Assembly (NCBI RefSeq): GCF_003426025.1
Contig: NZ_QJSH01000009.1
Coordinates: 62,001 to 126,000, forward strand
Direction: 5' to 3'
Length of the DNA stretch: 64,000 nt
DNA from: Paraliobacillus quinghaiensis
GTDB taxonomy: Bacteria; Bacillota; Bacilli; Bacillales; Amphibacillaceae
A model generated the notes under the pieces. The model did not search any database. It was not told where the DNA came from and saw only the letters and a program-made list of their open reading frames with translations. The translations under genes and the position numbers were made by a program. Shown here piece after piece: positions 29,193 through 38,570 of this stretch. Each line of letters opens with the position of its first letter. Position 1 is the first letter of the stretch.

Positions 29193-29370
29193 TTTTTCTA
29201 CAGTCCCTTTTGCTGTTATATTCAGTAGAGGGGATTTTGTATAACAAGATTACTTTCCATAATCTAATTGCTATTAAAATTAAATTATCTATGCGTTGTT
29301 ATCGTTTTCTACAGAAAAACATGTTAGTATTGTATATATAATATGTAATCATAGATGATGAGGTGCGGAC

Positions 29371-29754
29371 ATGGGATTAAAAGAATCATTTGAAAAATAT
29401 GTTAATAATCATTCTGAAACAAAAGACAAGCATTGGGATGAACAATTACAAACACACTATTTTAAAACAACAAAAGATAGAGCTTTTCAAACGGTTGAAT
29501 CATACTTTAGAGATAAGCAAGGTTGTGAAATCGTTGCTACATCTAAAGAACACGGAGAAATAAGTGTGAATTTTAAAGGGCGAAAAAAAGCTTTTGTTAT
29601 TGCAACCATTATTATGGTTAGACCATTTCGAACAGCTGTTGACTTATCTGTTACAACAGAATCAGTCCTTCCTTTAGACTTTGGGTATAGCCATAAATTA
29701 ATACCAAAACTTTATGATGAATTAAAGAAAGAAATGACACTGTTACAAGAATAG
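29371..29754 (+). CDS. Conserved cytosolic protein of unknown function
   Basis: 127 residues without signal peptide or membrane helix. The composition is soluble: a charged N-terminal helix (MGLKESFEKYVNNHSETKDK), a central alpha/beta region with EISVNFKGRKKAFVIATIIM and a C-terminal helix LIPKLYDELKKEM. I do not recognise a catalytic motif. The ribosome site is GATGAGGTG. The gene lies 38 bases before nrdR, and related cytosolic proteins occur at this place between speD and nrdR in other Bacillaceae. Function unknown. Confidence 0.65.
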   Translation: MGLKESFEKYVNNHSETKDKHWDEQLQTHYFKTTKDRAFQTVESYFRDKQGCEIVATSKEHGEISVNFKGRKKAFVIATIIMVRPFRTAVDLSVTTESVLPLDFGYSHKLIPKLYDELKKEMTLLQE

Positions 29755-29791
29755 TACACCTGAAGGTAATATAGGATAGGAATGATAACGA

Positions 29792-30220
29792 ATGCGTTGC
29801 CCAAACTGTCACTACAAAAACACTAGAGTTATGGACTCAAGACCGATTGAAGATGGACAGGCAATTAGAAGAAGACGTGAATGTGAATCTTGTGAATTTC
29901 GTTTTACAACTTTTGAGCGAATCGAAGAACTACCTTTAATTGTTGTAAAAAAAGAAGGTATTAGAGAGGAATTCAGTCGCAAGAAACTAATACGTGGTTT
30001 AATCAAAGCCTGCGAAAAAAGACCCGTTGCTCTTGAACAATTGGAGCAACTTGCAATGGAAGTTGAAAAAGAACTGCGGAGTCGTGGTACGGCGGAAGTG
30101 CAAAGTCAAGAAGTGGGTGAATTAATCATGGACCGCTTATCGGTGATTGATGAAGTAGCCTATGTAAGATTTGCATCAGTTTATCGTCAGTTTAAAGATA
30201 TTAGTGTCTTTTTTAGATGA
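29792..30220 (+). CDS. nrdR: NrdR transcriptional repressor, apparently frameshifted at the C-terminus
   Basis: Represses ribonucleotide reductase genes when dATP is high. An N-terminal zinc ribbon (CPNCHYKNT ... CESC) is followed by an ATP-cone (about 49-139, [20 protein letters not shown]). The frame ends after 142 residues as ISVFFR. Reading one T fewer in the T6 tract at 30209-30214 continues as [16 protein letters not shown] to a stop at 30258-30260, giving about 155 residues and the C-terminus expected of NrdR. So this copy has a one-base indel, either real or a sequence error. The ATP-cone is nearly complete and the protein may still function. Confidence 0.9.
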   Translation: MRCPNCHYKNTRVMDSRPIEDGQAIRRRRECESCEFRFTTFERIEELPLIVVKKEGIREEFSRKKLIRGLIKACEKRPVALEQLEQLAMEVEKELRSRGTAEVQSQEVGELIMDRLSVIDEVAYVRFASVYRQFKDISVFFR

Positions 30221-30265
30221 GTTAAAAGATTTGATTAAAAACTCAGATGATAAAGCATAGTAGTT

Positions 30266-30287
30266 GAGCCGAATTGGCTCTTTTTTT
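30266..30287 (+). terminator. Rho-independent terminator after nrdR
   Basis: GAGCC (30266-30270) pairs with GGCTC (30276-30280), followed by a run of seven T. It lies a few bases after the restored-frame stop of nrdR. Confidence 0.8.
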
Positions 30288-30322
30288 CTTTAAATAAGGC
30301 AGGAAAGGAGAAGGTGTTTAAC

Positions 30323-31690
30323 ATGCAACAGCACATTGGTAAATTACTACCTGCTCATGGCTACTTTATATTATCTGAACAACAGCTGAATCAAGCACAT
30401 ATGCAAGCTTTAATGCAATTATATCAACCATTATTAGGTGTTCAAGCCGTTTCACTCTATTTAACACTATCAAGTCAATCTAATACTCTATCAGATCAAA
30501 AAGTACCTCAAACACACCATATGTTAATGCAATATCTAAATATACCACTTCCTGATATTTATCAAGCACGTCAAAAATTAGAAGGTATAGGATTGATGCA
30601 AACTTTTCAGTATGATGATGCAGATCAAACAATATTCACGTATAAGTTGTTGCTTCCTTGTACACCAATAGAGTTCTTCCAGGATGGTTTACTATCACAA
30701 TTATTGTATCATCAGCTTGGAGCAAATAAGTGTGATCAGTTATATCAATTGTTTAAACAAAATGAACCAAACTATGATAAAGGTAGAAATGTTACTGCTC
30801 ATTTTCCAGAGGTTTTTAAAAATGAGTTGAACATAACAGAGGAATTTAGACACAGTGAAAGTAGTACTTCAAAAAATGATGGTCCGACTATTGGTAATGA
30901 AACAATTGACTTGAACGGTATTACACAAATATTAACCCAACGAATGTTACCTGCTGAAAAGATTTTGACTGCTACTAATATCAGGTTGATTGAGCAGATG
31001 AGTGCACTATATAATTTAACCAATTTAGAGATTGAAAAAGCCTTATTATGGGCGATCTCAGATGAAAATCGTTTAAATCATAAAGAGTTCAAAACTGCTT
31101 GCATGGATTTATCTCAAAGTATGCAGCCACAGTCTAAAACAAAGGTTAATGCAGTTGACCAAAAAGCAACTTATTCAAAAAAGATGGAAGAACCTAAAAA
31201 TAAGCAAGAGCAATTTATTCAAATGCTTGAAGAAATAACACCAAGACAGTTATTAGCTGATCTATCAAACGGCAATCAAGCATCTACACAGGATTTAAAA
31301 ATTGTCGCAGATGTAATGACACAACAGGGAATAACCCCCGGTGTCATGAATGTCTTAATTCATTATGTTTTATTAAAAACTGATATGAAGTTGACGAAAT
31401 CTTACCTTGAAAAAATTGCTAGTCATTGGGCGAGAAAAAACGTGAAAACAGTTAGACAAGCTATGACTCTAGCAAAATCTGAACATAATAAATATCAGCA
31501 ATGGGGTAATAATAAAAAAACATATAATAGATCAGCTGGAAAAAAAGAAGTAGTACCAGATTGGTTTAAGAAACAAAAACAGGCTCAAGCAACAAAAGAA
31601 AAACAGATAGTAACAAAAGATTCGGAATCAAAAGAAGATGTCAGTGAATTGTTACGAAAATATAATGAGCAAAAATTTAATCATTCTTAA
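30323..31690 (+). CDS. dnaB: Replication initiation and membrane attachment protein DnaB
   Basis: 455 residues from the ATG at 30323 (GGAGAAGG lies upstream; a GTG at 30314 overlaps the ribosome site). This is the Firmicute DnaB, a co-loader that works with DnaD and DnaI to load the replicative helicase at oriC, not the helicase itself. It has the two DnaB/DnaD-like winged-helix and C-terminal YxxxIxxxW-type regions, seen in LTKSYLEKIASHWARKNVKTV near residue 360. The C-terminal tail is basic and rich in Q and K. dnaI follows after 11 bases. Confidence 0.92.
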   Translation: MQQHIGKLLPAHGYFILSEQQLNQAHMQALMQLYQPLLGVQAVSLYLTLSSQSNTLSDQKVPQTHHMLMQYLNIPLPDIYQARQKLEGIGLMQTFQYDDADQTIFTYKLLLPCTPIEFFQDGLLSQLLYHQLGANKCDQLYQLFKQNEPNYDKGRNVTAHFPEVFKNELNITEEFRHSESSTSKNDGPTIGNETIDLNGITQILTQRMLPAEKILTATNIRLIEQMSALYNLTNLEIEKALLWAISDENRLNHKEFKTACMDLSQSMQPQSKTKVNAVDQKATYSKKMEEPKNKQEQFIQMLEEITPRQLLADLSNGNQASTQDLKIVADVMTQQGITPGVMNVLIHYVLLKTDMKLTKSYLEKIASHWARKNVKTVRQAMTLAKSEHNKYQQWGNNKKTYNRSAGKKEVVPDWFKKQKQAQATKEKQIVTKDSESKEDVSELLRKYNEQKFNHS

Positions 31691-31701
31691 GGATGGTGCA
31701 A

Positions 31702-32637
31702 ATGGAATCAATTCAAACTTCTTTAAAAAAATGGATGAGAGAGAATCGGTCTTTTCAGTCGTTTTATGATGAGATGAAACAAGAGGTCTTACGCGATCCT
31801 GATATACAAGAGTTTTTAAAAAAACACCCAAGTTTAACTAATCAAGATATAGAAAAACAGCTAATGAAATTATATGAATACCATTCTCAAAATAAAAATT
31901 GTGATAATTGTCCGTCTAATGGTTGTGCTAATAACGTATTACCTTGGTACAAACCGAGGATTGAAGTTGAAGGAAAAGAAATTCATCTCTACTATGAAAA
32001 ATGTAAATACAAGTTACAACAAGAAGAACAAAATAAAAAGGCAAATTTAATAAAAAGTTTGTACATGCCTAAGGACATTTTACAAGCATCATTAAAGAAT
32101 TTAGATGACGCCGACGAAAATCGACATCAAGCAATCAGAGAAGTGGTAACTTATGTGAGTAAAATTGGTAGTGGGATTCCAGAAAAAGGTTTATATTTTT
32201 ATGGGCCATTTGGTGTTGGAAAGACCTACTTTTTAGGGGCAATTGCCAATGAACTAGCTGATAAAAACATTTCGTCAATGTTAATTTATATGCCTGAGTT
32301 TGTTCGCGAAATAAAATCTTCTTTAAAAGATGATTCATTGAATGAGAAAGTTGAAAGGTTTAAAAAAGTACCAGTTTTAATGATTGATGATATCGGTGCA
32401 GAATCAATTTCTGCATGGTTTCGTGATGAGATCCTTGGTTCTATCTTACAATATAGAATGATGGAAAGGCTCCCTGTCTTTTTTAGTTCGAATTATAGTT
32501 TATCGCAATTAGAAAAACACCTAGCTACATCAACCAAAGGTGATATTGAAGAATTAAAAGCCGGAAGAATTATTGAAAGAATAAAACAAGTGAGTAAAGA
32601 AGTATCCATATTTTCAGAAAATCGAAGAGAATTGTAA
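31702..32637 (+). CDS. dnaI: Helicase loader DnaI
   Basis: 311 residues from the ATG at 31702, the same length as B. subtilis DnaI; an ATG at 31693 lies in the ribosome site. The N-terminal domain has a zinc-binding cluster (NCDNCPSNGCAN near residue 70, and a later EKCKYK). The C-terminal AAA+ ATPase has the Walker A GPFGVGKTYFLGAIANELA and Walker B VLMIDDIGAES. Loads the DnaC helicase onto DNA. It is in the dnaB-dnaI operon and ends at a terminator. Confidence 0.95.
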   Translation: MESIQTSLKKWMRENRSFQSFYDEMKQEVLRDPDIQEFLKKHPSLTNQDIEKQLMKLYEYHSQNKNCDNCPSNGCANNVLPWYKPRIEVEGKEIHLYYEKCKYKLQQEEQNKKANLIKSLYMPKDILQASLKNLDDADENRHQAIREVVTYVSKIGSGIPEKGLYFYGPFGVGKTYFLGAIANELADKNISSMLIYMPEFVREIKSSLKDDSLNEKVERFKKVPVLMIDDIGAESISAWFRDEILGSILQYRMMERLPVFFSSNYSLSQLEKHLATSTKGDIEELKAGRIIERIKQVSKEVSIFSENRREL

Positions 32638-32641
32638 AGAG

Positions 32642-32674
32642 GAACAATGCATATTAATGTGTTGTTCTTTTTTT
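32642..32674 (+). terminator. Rho-independent terminator of dnaB-dnaI
   Basis: GAACAA (32642-32647) pairs with TTGTTC (32662-32667), extended by CAT/ATG inside, and is followed by seven T. Confidence 0.85.
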
Positions 32675-32706
32675 ACTAATTTAAAAAGTTCATAGTTGAT
32701 ATAAAA

Positions 32707-33179
32707 TGCGCATTGACCAGTAACGAAAGTTACTAACCCGCTACGTCAGCAAGTGGTTTTGGTGGGGCGAGTAATCGCAGCCCCAAAGGCTTTCCCTTTC
32801 CACGGGCACGGCCTTAGCTAACTTAGTAAGGCAAAAATCGCTTTACTAAATGGATCTTCGGCTCGTGCTGTTCCCGTAGGAGTGTCAAGCCTTTGCTTCC
32901 TTCACTGGCTAGCGCATCTATATTTTTATATTGATTAATGTTTACGGTTGTTAAATCTCGCATTTTAAGCTTTTCTTGATATCTAGCGTATCAAGTGAAA
33001 TGGGCGAGACTCCTGTGGGAACAGCGCGAGCTGAAGATCCACTCGGAGGTGTTTTTTTGCCTCCGAGTTAGCTGAAGCCGTGGGGCTGCGATTACTCGCC
33101 CCATCATAAAGCCCTGCCCACGGAAAGCGAGTCCATTTCACTTGAGAAGCGGGTCAGAGGAACAAAGATTTAATGCGTA
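32707..33179. repeat. Long copy of the composite inverted repeat
   Basis: This fills most of the 719-base gap between dnaI and ytxC. Two related arms face each other across an AT-rich centre (about 32915-32990). The left arm (32707-32905) is an approximate reverse complement of the right arm (about 32995-33179); both carry the GGAACAGC..GAGC and GAAGATCC blocks. The right arm holds a hairpin GGAGGTGTTTTTTTGCCTCC (33045-33064). The 32-nt hairpin module is present at 32754-32785 and, reversed, at 33081-33110. No coding potential is seen. Confidence 0.8.
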
Positions 33180-33356
33180 GTTTATAGATATTAATCATTA
33201 ATAAGATTATGTTTAAAATAAGTTTTGTAATTTTAAACTTTGCTAATAGTATGTTGCGATTTGCTGGTGTGTTTTTGTTGATTTCTAAAATGTACACATG
33301 TTTTCAATCTGAAACCCATATAATGTAACAGTTTGATTCGGATAAGGATGATGTAT

Positions 33357-34172
33357 ATGTTATGTGTGTATATGGAAAATGAGCAGGAAGCAAAGCTTTT
33401 TTGTAAAAAGCTGCAGTATCATGAAATGGTGTGGATATTACAAGAAAAAAGGGGGTTTTATATTCAAATTTACCATAATGTATTCCAAAACATAGAATTA
33501 TTAATATATTTCCTATTATTAGAAGTCTGGGCAACATGTACAAAAAAAGATAAAATTTCAGATATAATTCGATATACTTACTATTACGAAGATGAAATAG
33601 AAATCGAACAGATTAGAGAGAACGCTATGGCATTACTCTTAGGAGATGAACTCAATAATTTTGATATACAAAATGATCTGCAAGATACTATTATTGAATG
33701 GCTTCGTATGCATACCAATGGTGACACAATAGATTACGAGACATATGTTGACTCAACCGACCTATTAGCTGAATCATTACTGTCAGAACTTATTGGAATG
33801 GCAATTGATGACATGAAACAAGAAGAGCACTATCAAAATTTTGTGCACACTATCCGTGGTTATATAGCTAATAGCACCAGTAAATATAAAGCCATACATG
33901 TAATACAAGGAGAGAATTTTACCTTTTATCAAGATGATGGACATATGTTTTCTGAACAAGAATTGAAGGAAGAAATTCAAATAAATCCAGTTTATATCGT
34001 TGGATTAGATGAAAATGAATTGAATCTAACCCCCTTGCTTGCAATGGTACCTGATTTTATTTATATTTATGGAGACAGCCCACCTGATGCGAAAACAATT
34101 TCAATAATGAATATCTTTGAAGAACGTGCTACATTTAAACCTTTAAATCAATTTCCGTTTGCTTTAGTTTAA
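33357..34172 (+). CDS. ytxC: YtxC-like sporulation protein
   Basis: 271 residues from the ATG at 33357, which has AAGG nine bases upstream; other ATG codons at 33348 and 33351 and a TTG at 33333 are possible starts. An acidic, soluble protein with motifs such as LEVWATCTKKDKISDIIRY and the C-terminal VDSTDLLAESLLSELIG. YtxC lies between dnaI and thrS in B. subtilis, and its precise role is unknown. A TATAAT-like box is at 33320-33325. Identity is based on position, length and overall pattern. Confidence 0.75.
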   Translation: MLCVYMENEQEAKLFCKKLQYHEMVWILQEKRGFYIQIYHNVFQNIELLIYFLLLEVWATCTKKDKISDIIRYTYYYEDEIEIEQIRENAMALLLGDELNNFDIQNDLQDTIIEWLRMHTNGDTIDYETYVDSTDLLAESLLSELIGMAIDDMKQEEHYQNFVHTIRGYIANSTSKYKAIHVIQGENFTFYQDDGHMFSEQELKEEIQINPVYIVGLDENELNLTPLLAMVPDFIYIYGDSPPDAKTISIMNIFEERATFKPLNQFPFALV

Positions 34173-34243
34173 TTATTTATCATACATTAATGGGAAGTAA
34201 AACCTCGATTTATTCATCGGCTCATAGTCATTTTTAGAGCTAA

Positions 34244-34273
34244 TCCTCAGTAAGGGTTCATCCTGCCTGAGGA
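34244..34273. other. Hairpin between ytxC and thrS leader
   Basis: TCCTCAG (34244-34250) pairs with CTGAGGA (34267-34273), followed shortly by a T-rich stretch at 34282-34287. It may end the ytxC transcript, although the T-run is displaced by eight bases. Confidence 0.4.
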
Positions 34274-34296
34274 AATTTAACTTTTTTAAAGCGTGC

Positions 34297-34325
34297 TTGA
34301 TTTTTTTAAATTGTAGCTTTATAAT
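34297..34325 (+). promoter_or_regulatory. Sigma-A promoter of thrS
   Basis: TTGATT (34297-34302) and TATAAT (34320-34325) are spaced by exactly 17 bases. Transcription would begin near 34332, ahead of the T-box leader. Confidence 0.75.
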
Positions 34326-34332
34326 ATAAGTC

Positions 34333-34612
34333 ATATTAATAATCATATTGAAAAGTACTGATGAGGACAATATTTTTGTAAGACGTTCTAATAGAGAGGA
34401 AAACACTTTGCTGCAAGTTTTCTGTTCAGTCTACAATTATTACCACCTCTAAACTCTGTTTTTTAAAGCTATAATGTTAGTAGAAAACAGCGTATTCTCT
34501 ACGTTACAGAGTAAATGAAGCTGAATCCATAATTTATTTGGTTCAGGAATTAGGGTGGAACCACGAGCTAACGCTTGTCCCTTTGCTATTAAGCAGAGGG
34601 ATGAGCGTTTTT
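34333..34612 (+). promoter_or_regulatory. T-box riboswitch leader of thrS
   Basis: The T-box sequence AGGGTGGAACCACGAG is at 34552-34567. It is preceded by a stem III (CTGAATCC/GGTTCAG, 34531-34546) and a long Stem I whose apex holds AGAGAGG and GCTGCAAG (34394-34418). A threonine codon ACC lies in the expected specifier region at 34442-34444 (a second ACC follows). The terminator pairs 34570-34586 with 34593-34609 and ends in TTTT. Uncharged tRNA-Thr would stabilise the antiterminator and allow thrS expression. Confidence 0.88.
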
Positions 34613-34676
34613 ATATGGCTTCACCCTGTGACCTGTGCCTGTCTATATTTTTTTATTTCAATAAGGAGTGAATTAC

Positions 34677-36629
34677 ATGTCAGATCAATTAGTTATTACT
34701 TTTCCGGATGGTGCAAATAAAGAGTTTCCAAAAGGTACGACAGGAGAAGATATTGCACAATCAATCTCTCCAGGCCTAAAGAAACAAGCATTGGCCGTAA
34801 CATTAGATGGGATCTACTTTGATTTACGTACGCCATTACCAAGTGATGGTAAGATAGCCATTATTACAAATAAGCAAGATGAAGGTATTGACATTATGCG
34901 CCATTCGACTGCGCATGTTATGGCTCAAGCAGTTAAACGTTTGTATGGAGACGATGTGAAGTTAGGTGTTGGCCCGACTATTGAAGATGGTTTCTATTAT
35001 GATATTGATATGGACCAATCGCTTACACCGGAGGATTTACCTAAGATAGAAAAAGAAATGCAAAGAATCGTCGATGAGAATTTAGAATTTATTCGGACAG
35101 AAGTATCACGTGAGGAAGCAAAAAAACGCTTTGAAGCGATCGGTGATGACTTAAAACTTGAATTACTAGAAGCGATTCCAGCAGGCGAAACTGTAACAAT
35201 TTATGAGCAAGGTGAATTTTTTGACTTGTGTCGCGGTGTACATGTTCCTTCTACAAGTAAAATTAAAATCTTTAAATTGTTAAGTATTTCTGGAGCATAT
35301 TGGCGTGGTGATAGCAATAACAAGATGTTACAACGTATTTATGGAACTGCTTTTGCTAAAAAGGATGACCTACAGGAATATCTTCGTATGCGAGAAGAAG
35401 CAAAAGAGCGTGATCATCGTAAGTTAGGTAAAGAATTAGATTTATTTACAGTCTCCCAAAAAGTCGGACAAGGTTTACCATTATGGTTGCCAAAAGGTGC
35501 AACGATCCGTCGTACAATTGAACGTTATATCGTCGACTTAGAGGAACGTTTAGGCTATGACCATGTATACACACCGGTACTTGGTAATGTTGAATTATAT
35601 AAAACAAGTGGACACTGGGATCATTACAAAGACGATATGTTCCCAACCTTAGAAATGGATAATGAAGATTTAGTTTTACGTCCAATGAACTGTCCGCACC
35701 ATATGATGGTTTATAAAAATCAATTGTATAGTTATCGTAATCTACCTGTTCGTATTGCAGAATTAGGTACGATGCATCGCCATGAAATGTCAGGTGCATT
35801 AGCTGGATTACAACGTGTTCGTGCAATGACATTAAATGATGCACACATTTTTGCACGCCCTGATCAGCTAAAAGATGAATTTATTCGAGTAGTTGAGCTA
35901 GTGCAAAATGTTTACAAAGATTTCGGTATTGATGATTATTACTTCCGTCTATCTTATCGTGATCCAGAAGATAAAGACAAATATGTTGATAATGATGAGA
36001 TGTGGGAAAAAGCACAAGCAATGTTAAAAGAAACAATGGAAGACATGGAATTAGATTACGTTGAAGCAGAAGGTGAAGCAGCATTTTATGGTCCTAAACT
36101 AGATGTACAAGTTAAAACTGCCCTAGGTAAAGATGAAACGTTATCTACTGTTCAACTCGATTTCCACTTACCTGAACGATTTGATTTAACATATATTGGT
36201 GAAGATGGCAAAGAGCATCGTCCAGTTGTTATCCATCGAGGTGTTGTTTCAACAATGGAGCGCTTTGTTGCATTCTTGATTGAAGAGTATAAAGGTGCAT
36301 TCCCAACATGGCTTTCACCAATTCAAGCACGCATCATCCCTGTATCAGCTGCAGTACACGCTGAGTATGCGAAAAAGGTGGAAGAAGAACTTCGCTTTAA
36401 TGGGGTTCGTGTTGAAGTAGACCAACGAGATGAAAAAATCGGCTATAAAATTCGTGAAGCTCAAACAGAGAAGATTCCTTTTGCACTTATTGTTGGTGAT
36501 AAAGAGGTTGAAAATGAGGCTGTCAATGTTCGTCGTTATGGAGAACAGGATTCAGAAACAATTGGTTTGAACGATTTCATCAATGCATTGAAAGCTGAAA
36601 TTGAACAAAAAGTTATGCATAGTAAGTAA
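34677..36629 (+). CDS. thrS: Threonyl-tRNA synthetase
   Basis: 650 residues from the ATG at 34677 (AAGGAG is upstream; an in-frame GTG at 34668 lies in it). Domains in order: TGS (about 1-62), the tRNA-editing SAD domain with [10 protein letters not shown] near 72-81, the class II catalytic core with motif 2 near [18 protein letters not shown] and the zinc-binding MNCPHHM, then the C-terminal anticodon domain starting PIQARIIPV. Charges tRNA-Thr. Expression is controlled by the T-box leader just upstream. Confidence 0.97.
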   Translation: MSDQLVITFPDGANKEFPKGTTGEDIAQSISPGLKKQALAVTLDGIYFDLRTPLPSDGKIAIITNKQDEGIDIMRHSTAHVMAQAVKRLYGDDVKLGVGPTIEDGFYYDIDMDQSLTPEDLPKIEKEMQRIVDENLEFIRTEVSREEAKKRFEAIGDDLKLELLEAIPAGETVTIYEQGEFFDLCRGVHVPSTSKIKIFKLLSISGAYWRGDSNNKMLQRIYGTAFAKKDDLQEYLRMREEAKERDHRKLGKELDLFTVSQKVGQGLPLWLPKGATIRRTIERYIVDLEERLGYDHVYTPVLGNVELYKTSGHWDHYKDDMFPTLEMDNEDLVLRPMNCPHHMMVYKNQLYSYRNLPVRIAELGTMHRHEMSGALAGLQRVRAMTLNDAHIFARPDQLKDEFIRVVELVQNVYKDFGIDDYYFRLSYRDPEDKDKYVDNDEMWEKAQAMLKETMEDMELDYVEAEGEAAFYGPKLDVQVKTALGKDETLSTVQLDFHLPERFDLTYIGEDGKEHRPVVIHRGVVSTMERFVAFLIEEYKGAFPTWLSPIQARIIPVSAAVHAEYAKKVEEELRFNGVRVEVDQRDEKIGYKIREAQTEKIPFALIVGDKEVENEAVNVRRYGEQDSETIGLNDFINALKAEIEQKVMHSK

Positions 36630-36645
36630 AAAAAGTATATTTTAT

Positions 36646-36677
36646 GACAGGAGCCTTTATGGCTCTTGTCTACTTTT
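36646..36677 (+). terminator. Rho-independent terminator of thrS
   Basis: GACAGGAGCC (36646-36655) pairs with GGCTCTTGTC (36661-36670) with one G-T pair, followed by TACTTTT. Confidence 0.85.
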
Positions 36678-36699
36678 AATGTTTCAATCAAGATTTTTG

Positions 36700-36728
36700 T
36701 TGACAGCAATATGTTGCCATGGTATTAT
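36700..36728 (+). promoter_or_regulatory. Sigma-A promoter of infC-rpmI-rplT
   Basis: A consensus TTGACA (36700-36705) and TATTAT (36723-36728) are spaced by 17 bases. Transcription would begin near 36735. Confidence 0.8.
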
Positions 36729-36734
36729 AGGAGA

Positions 36735-36985
36735 AGTGAAATTGAATATGATCTAAGACAAGTAGAGGCACCCGCTTCTCGCCTGATTGACGCATTATTA
36801 TGTAGTTGCCAGGTTAACAATCTGATTAATCAACAGATAATGTGTGGGTGCAGTGTGTACCGACACTTTTTTTATGGATAAAATCAACTAGCTTGTCAGT
36901 TGACCATTGGAACAGGTCAAGGTTGCTATTAGTAAAATAAAGTAACCGATCATAAATCATGACGCTTTTAAAAAATCACGGAGGT
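36735..36985 (+). promoter_or_regulatory. L20-type leader of the infC operon with attenuator
   Basis: The 361-base gap between thrS and infC holds this leader. GCACCC near 36768-36773 can pair with GGGTGC near 36847-36852. The attenuator hairpin AGTGT (36852-36856) with ACACT (36863-36867) runs into TTTTTTT. In B. subtilis ribosomal protein L20 binds the leader of this operon and promotes termination. Position and architecture match, but I assigned it without a covariance search. Confidence 0.7.
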
Positions 36986-36990
36986 GGCTG

Positions 36991-37509
36991 ATTATTAGCA
37001 AAGATACGAACGTCAATGAGAAAATTAGAGCGCGTGAAGTGCGACTCATTGATTCTAATGGGGATCAACTTGGAGTTAAATCTCGTCAAGATGCATTGGA
37101 TATTGCTCAAACTAGAGAATTAGATCTTGTTCTGGTTGCACCGAATGCAAAACCGCCGGTGTGTCGGATCATGGACTATGGTAAACATCGTTTCGAGCAA
37201 CAGAAGAAAGAAAAAGAAGCACGTAAAAAACAAAAAATAATCAATCTCAAGGAAGTACGTCTAAGTCCTGGTATTGAAGAACATGATTTTAATACAAAGC
37301 TTCGCAATGCAAGAAAGTTTCTTGATAAAGGTGATAAGGTTAAAGTATCGATTCGTTTTCGCGGACGTGCGATTACCCATAAAGAGTTAGGTCAAAAAGT
37401 ATTAGAGCGTATGGCAGAAGCGTGTAAAGATCTTTCAACAGTGGAACAAAGACCAAAAATGGAAGGTCGTAGCATGTTCTTAACGCTTGCACCAATTAAC
37501 GAAAAATAA
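36991..37509 (+). CDS. infC: Translation initiation factor IF-3, with an ATT start
   Basis: 172 residues when translated from the ATT at 36991, six bases after GGAGG, giving [17 protein letters not shown], which aligns with other Bacillus IF-3. The first ATG (37039 region, an internal GTG) would remove the conserved N-terminus. ATT starts are known for infC and underlie its autoregulation. The N- and C-terminal domains are joined by a lysine-rich linker ([16 protein letters not shown]). Binds the 30S subunit and controls start-site choice. First gene of infC-rpmI-rplT. Confidence 0.93.
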   Translation: MISKDTNVNEKIRAREVRLIDSNGDQLGVKSRQDALDIAQTRELDLVLVAPNAKPPVCRIMDYGKHRFEQQKKEKEARKKQKIINLKEVRLSPGIEEHDFNTKLRNARKFLDKGDKVKVSIRFRGRAITHKELGQKVLERMAEACKDLSTVEQRPKMEGRSMFLTLAPINEK

Positions 37510-37544
37510 GAATTAGCTTAGATGTTATAAAGGAGGAACTACTC

Positions 37545-37742
37545 ATGCCAAAAATGAAAACTCATAAAGGCTCACAAAAACGTTTTAAAAGAACAGCTTC
37601 TGGAAAGCTGAAACGCTCACACGCGTATACAAGTCACTTGTTTGCAAACAAGTCACAAAAGCAAAAGCGAAAATTGCGCAAAGGCGCAGTTGTTTCTGCT
37701 GGAGATTACAAGCGTATCAAACAAATGGTACCATACAAATAA
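37545..37742 (+). CDS. rpmI: 50S ribosomal protein L35
   Basis: 65 residues, one shorter than usual, very basic. It starts [15 protein letters not shown] and contains [20 protein letters not shown], both typical of L35. It lies 35 bases after infC behind AAAGGAGG, in the infC-rpmI-rplT operon, and is exposed to L20 autoregulation through the leader at 36735-36985. Confidence 0.97.
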   Translation: MPKMKTHKGSQKRFKRTASGKLKRSHAYTSHLFANKSQKQKRKLRKGAVVSAGDYKRIKQMVPYK

Positions 37743-37790
37743 ACAATTTAACGTAACTAAATCGTTGAGATATACTAGGAGGGAATTACT

Positions 37791-38147
37791 ATGGCACGTG
37801 TTAAAGGTGGAACAGTTACACGCAAGCGTCGTAAACGCATATTAAAGCTTGCTAAAGGATATTATGGTTCAAAACATGCGTTATTTAAAGTAGCAAAGCA
37901 ACAAGTTTGGAAATCAGGTCAGTACGCATATCGTGACCGCAGAAATAAAAAGCGTGATTTTCGTAAATTATGGATTACACGTATCAATGCTGCAGCACGT
38001 TTAAACGATCTTTCTTACAGCCGTTTAATGCATGGTTTGAAATTAGCTGGTATCGAAGTTAATCGTAAAATGCTTTCTGAATTAGCAATTAATGATGAGC
38101 AAGCATTTGCACAATTAGCTGATAAAGCAAAAGCTGCATTAAAATAG
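37791..38147 (+). CDS. rplT: 50S ribosomal protein L20
   Basis: 118 residues, usual length. It is a basic N-terminal helix ([20 protein letters not shown]) followed by a globular domain with [20 protein letters not shown]. Needed for early 50S assembly and, in B. subtilis, the repressor of its own operon. Start ATG is behind AGGAGGG. It is the last gene of the operon and ends at a terminator. Confidence 0.98.
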   Translation: MARVKGGTVTRKRRKRILKLAKGYYGSKHALFKVAKQQVWKSGQYAYRDRRNKKRDFRKLWITRINAAARLNDLSYSRLMHGLKLAGIEVNRKMLSELAINDEQAFAQLADKAKAALK

Positions 38148-38160
38148 TATAATTATAATG

Positions 38161-38200
38161 AAGAGCTATTTTCTCATTTTTGAGGGGATAGCTCTTTTTA
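38161..38200 (+). terminator. Rho-independent terminator of infC-rpmI-rplT
   Basis: AAGAGCTAT (38161-38169) pairs with ATAGCTCTT (38188-38196), with an inner CTC/GAG, then a T-run. Confidence 0.88.
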
Positions 38201-38233
38201 TCATGCATATATCGAATTTTAGGAGAGAAAAAA

Positions 38234-38503
38234 ATGCAACTGATTATGATTTATACCTTTGCCATTAATATAATAGGATTTATTCTAATGGGGATAGATA
38301 AAAGGCGTGCAAGGAAGAGAATGTGGCGTATACCAGAAAAAACATTGTGGATTATTGCGTTATTAGGCGGTTCATTTGGAAGTTTGTTAGGTATGCGGCA
38401 TTTCCGTCACAAAACAAAACATACAATATTTACGATTGGAATGCCACTTCTAATTGTTATTCAGACGGTTTTAATCTTTTGGGTTTATTTAAAAAATAGT
38501 TAA
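38234..38503 (+). CDS. ysdA: YsdA, DUF1294 membrane protein
   Basis: 89 residues. Three hydrophobic segments (about 3-20, 38-52, 66-86) flank the conserved DUF1294 core: MGIDKRRARKRMWRIPEKTL and GGSFGSLLGMRHFRHKTKH. Start ATG follows AGGAGAG. It is found downstream of rplT in B. subtilis as well. Function unknown; the core lies on the cytoplasmic side between helices. Confidence 0.9.
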   Translation: MQLIMIYTFAINIIGFILMGIDKRRARKRMWRIPEKTLWIIALLGGSFGSLLGMRHFRHKTKHTIFTIGMPLLIVIQTVLIFWVYLKNS

Positions 38504-38570
38504 AGTTGTCATAAAGGCTCGTCTCATGTCATATAATTAAATAATTGTATCTGCCTGAGGAGGGACTAAA

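Noticed and set aside
29032-29244. 70-codon frame overlapping the speD 3' end
   Set aside because: It is an out-of-frame shadow of speD with no motif.
34173-34406. 77-codon open frame on the minus strand over the thrS leader
   Set aside because: It covers the promoter and Stem I of the T-box, has no ribosome site and no recognisable protein.
36666-36881. 71-codon open frame on the plus strand between thrS and infC
   Set aside because: It lies across the thrS terminator, the infC promoter and the L20-type leader, so the RNA features explain the sequence better.
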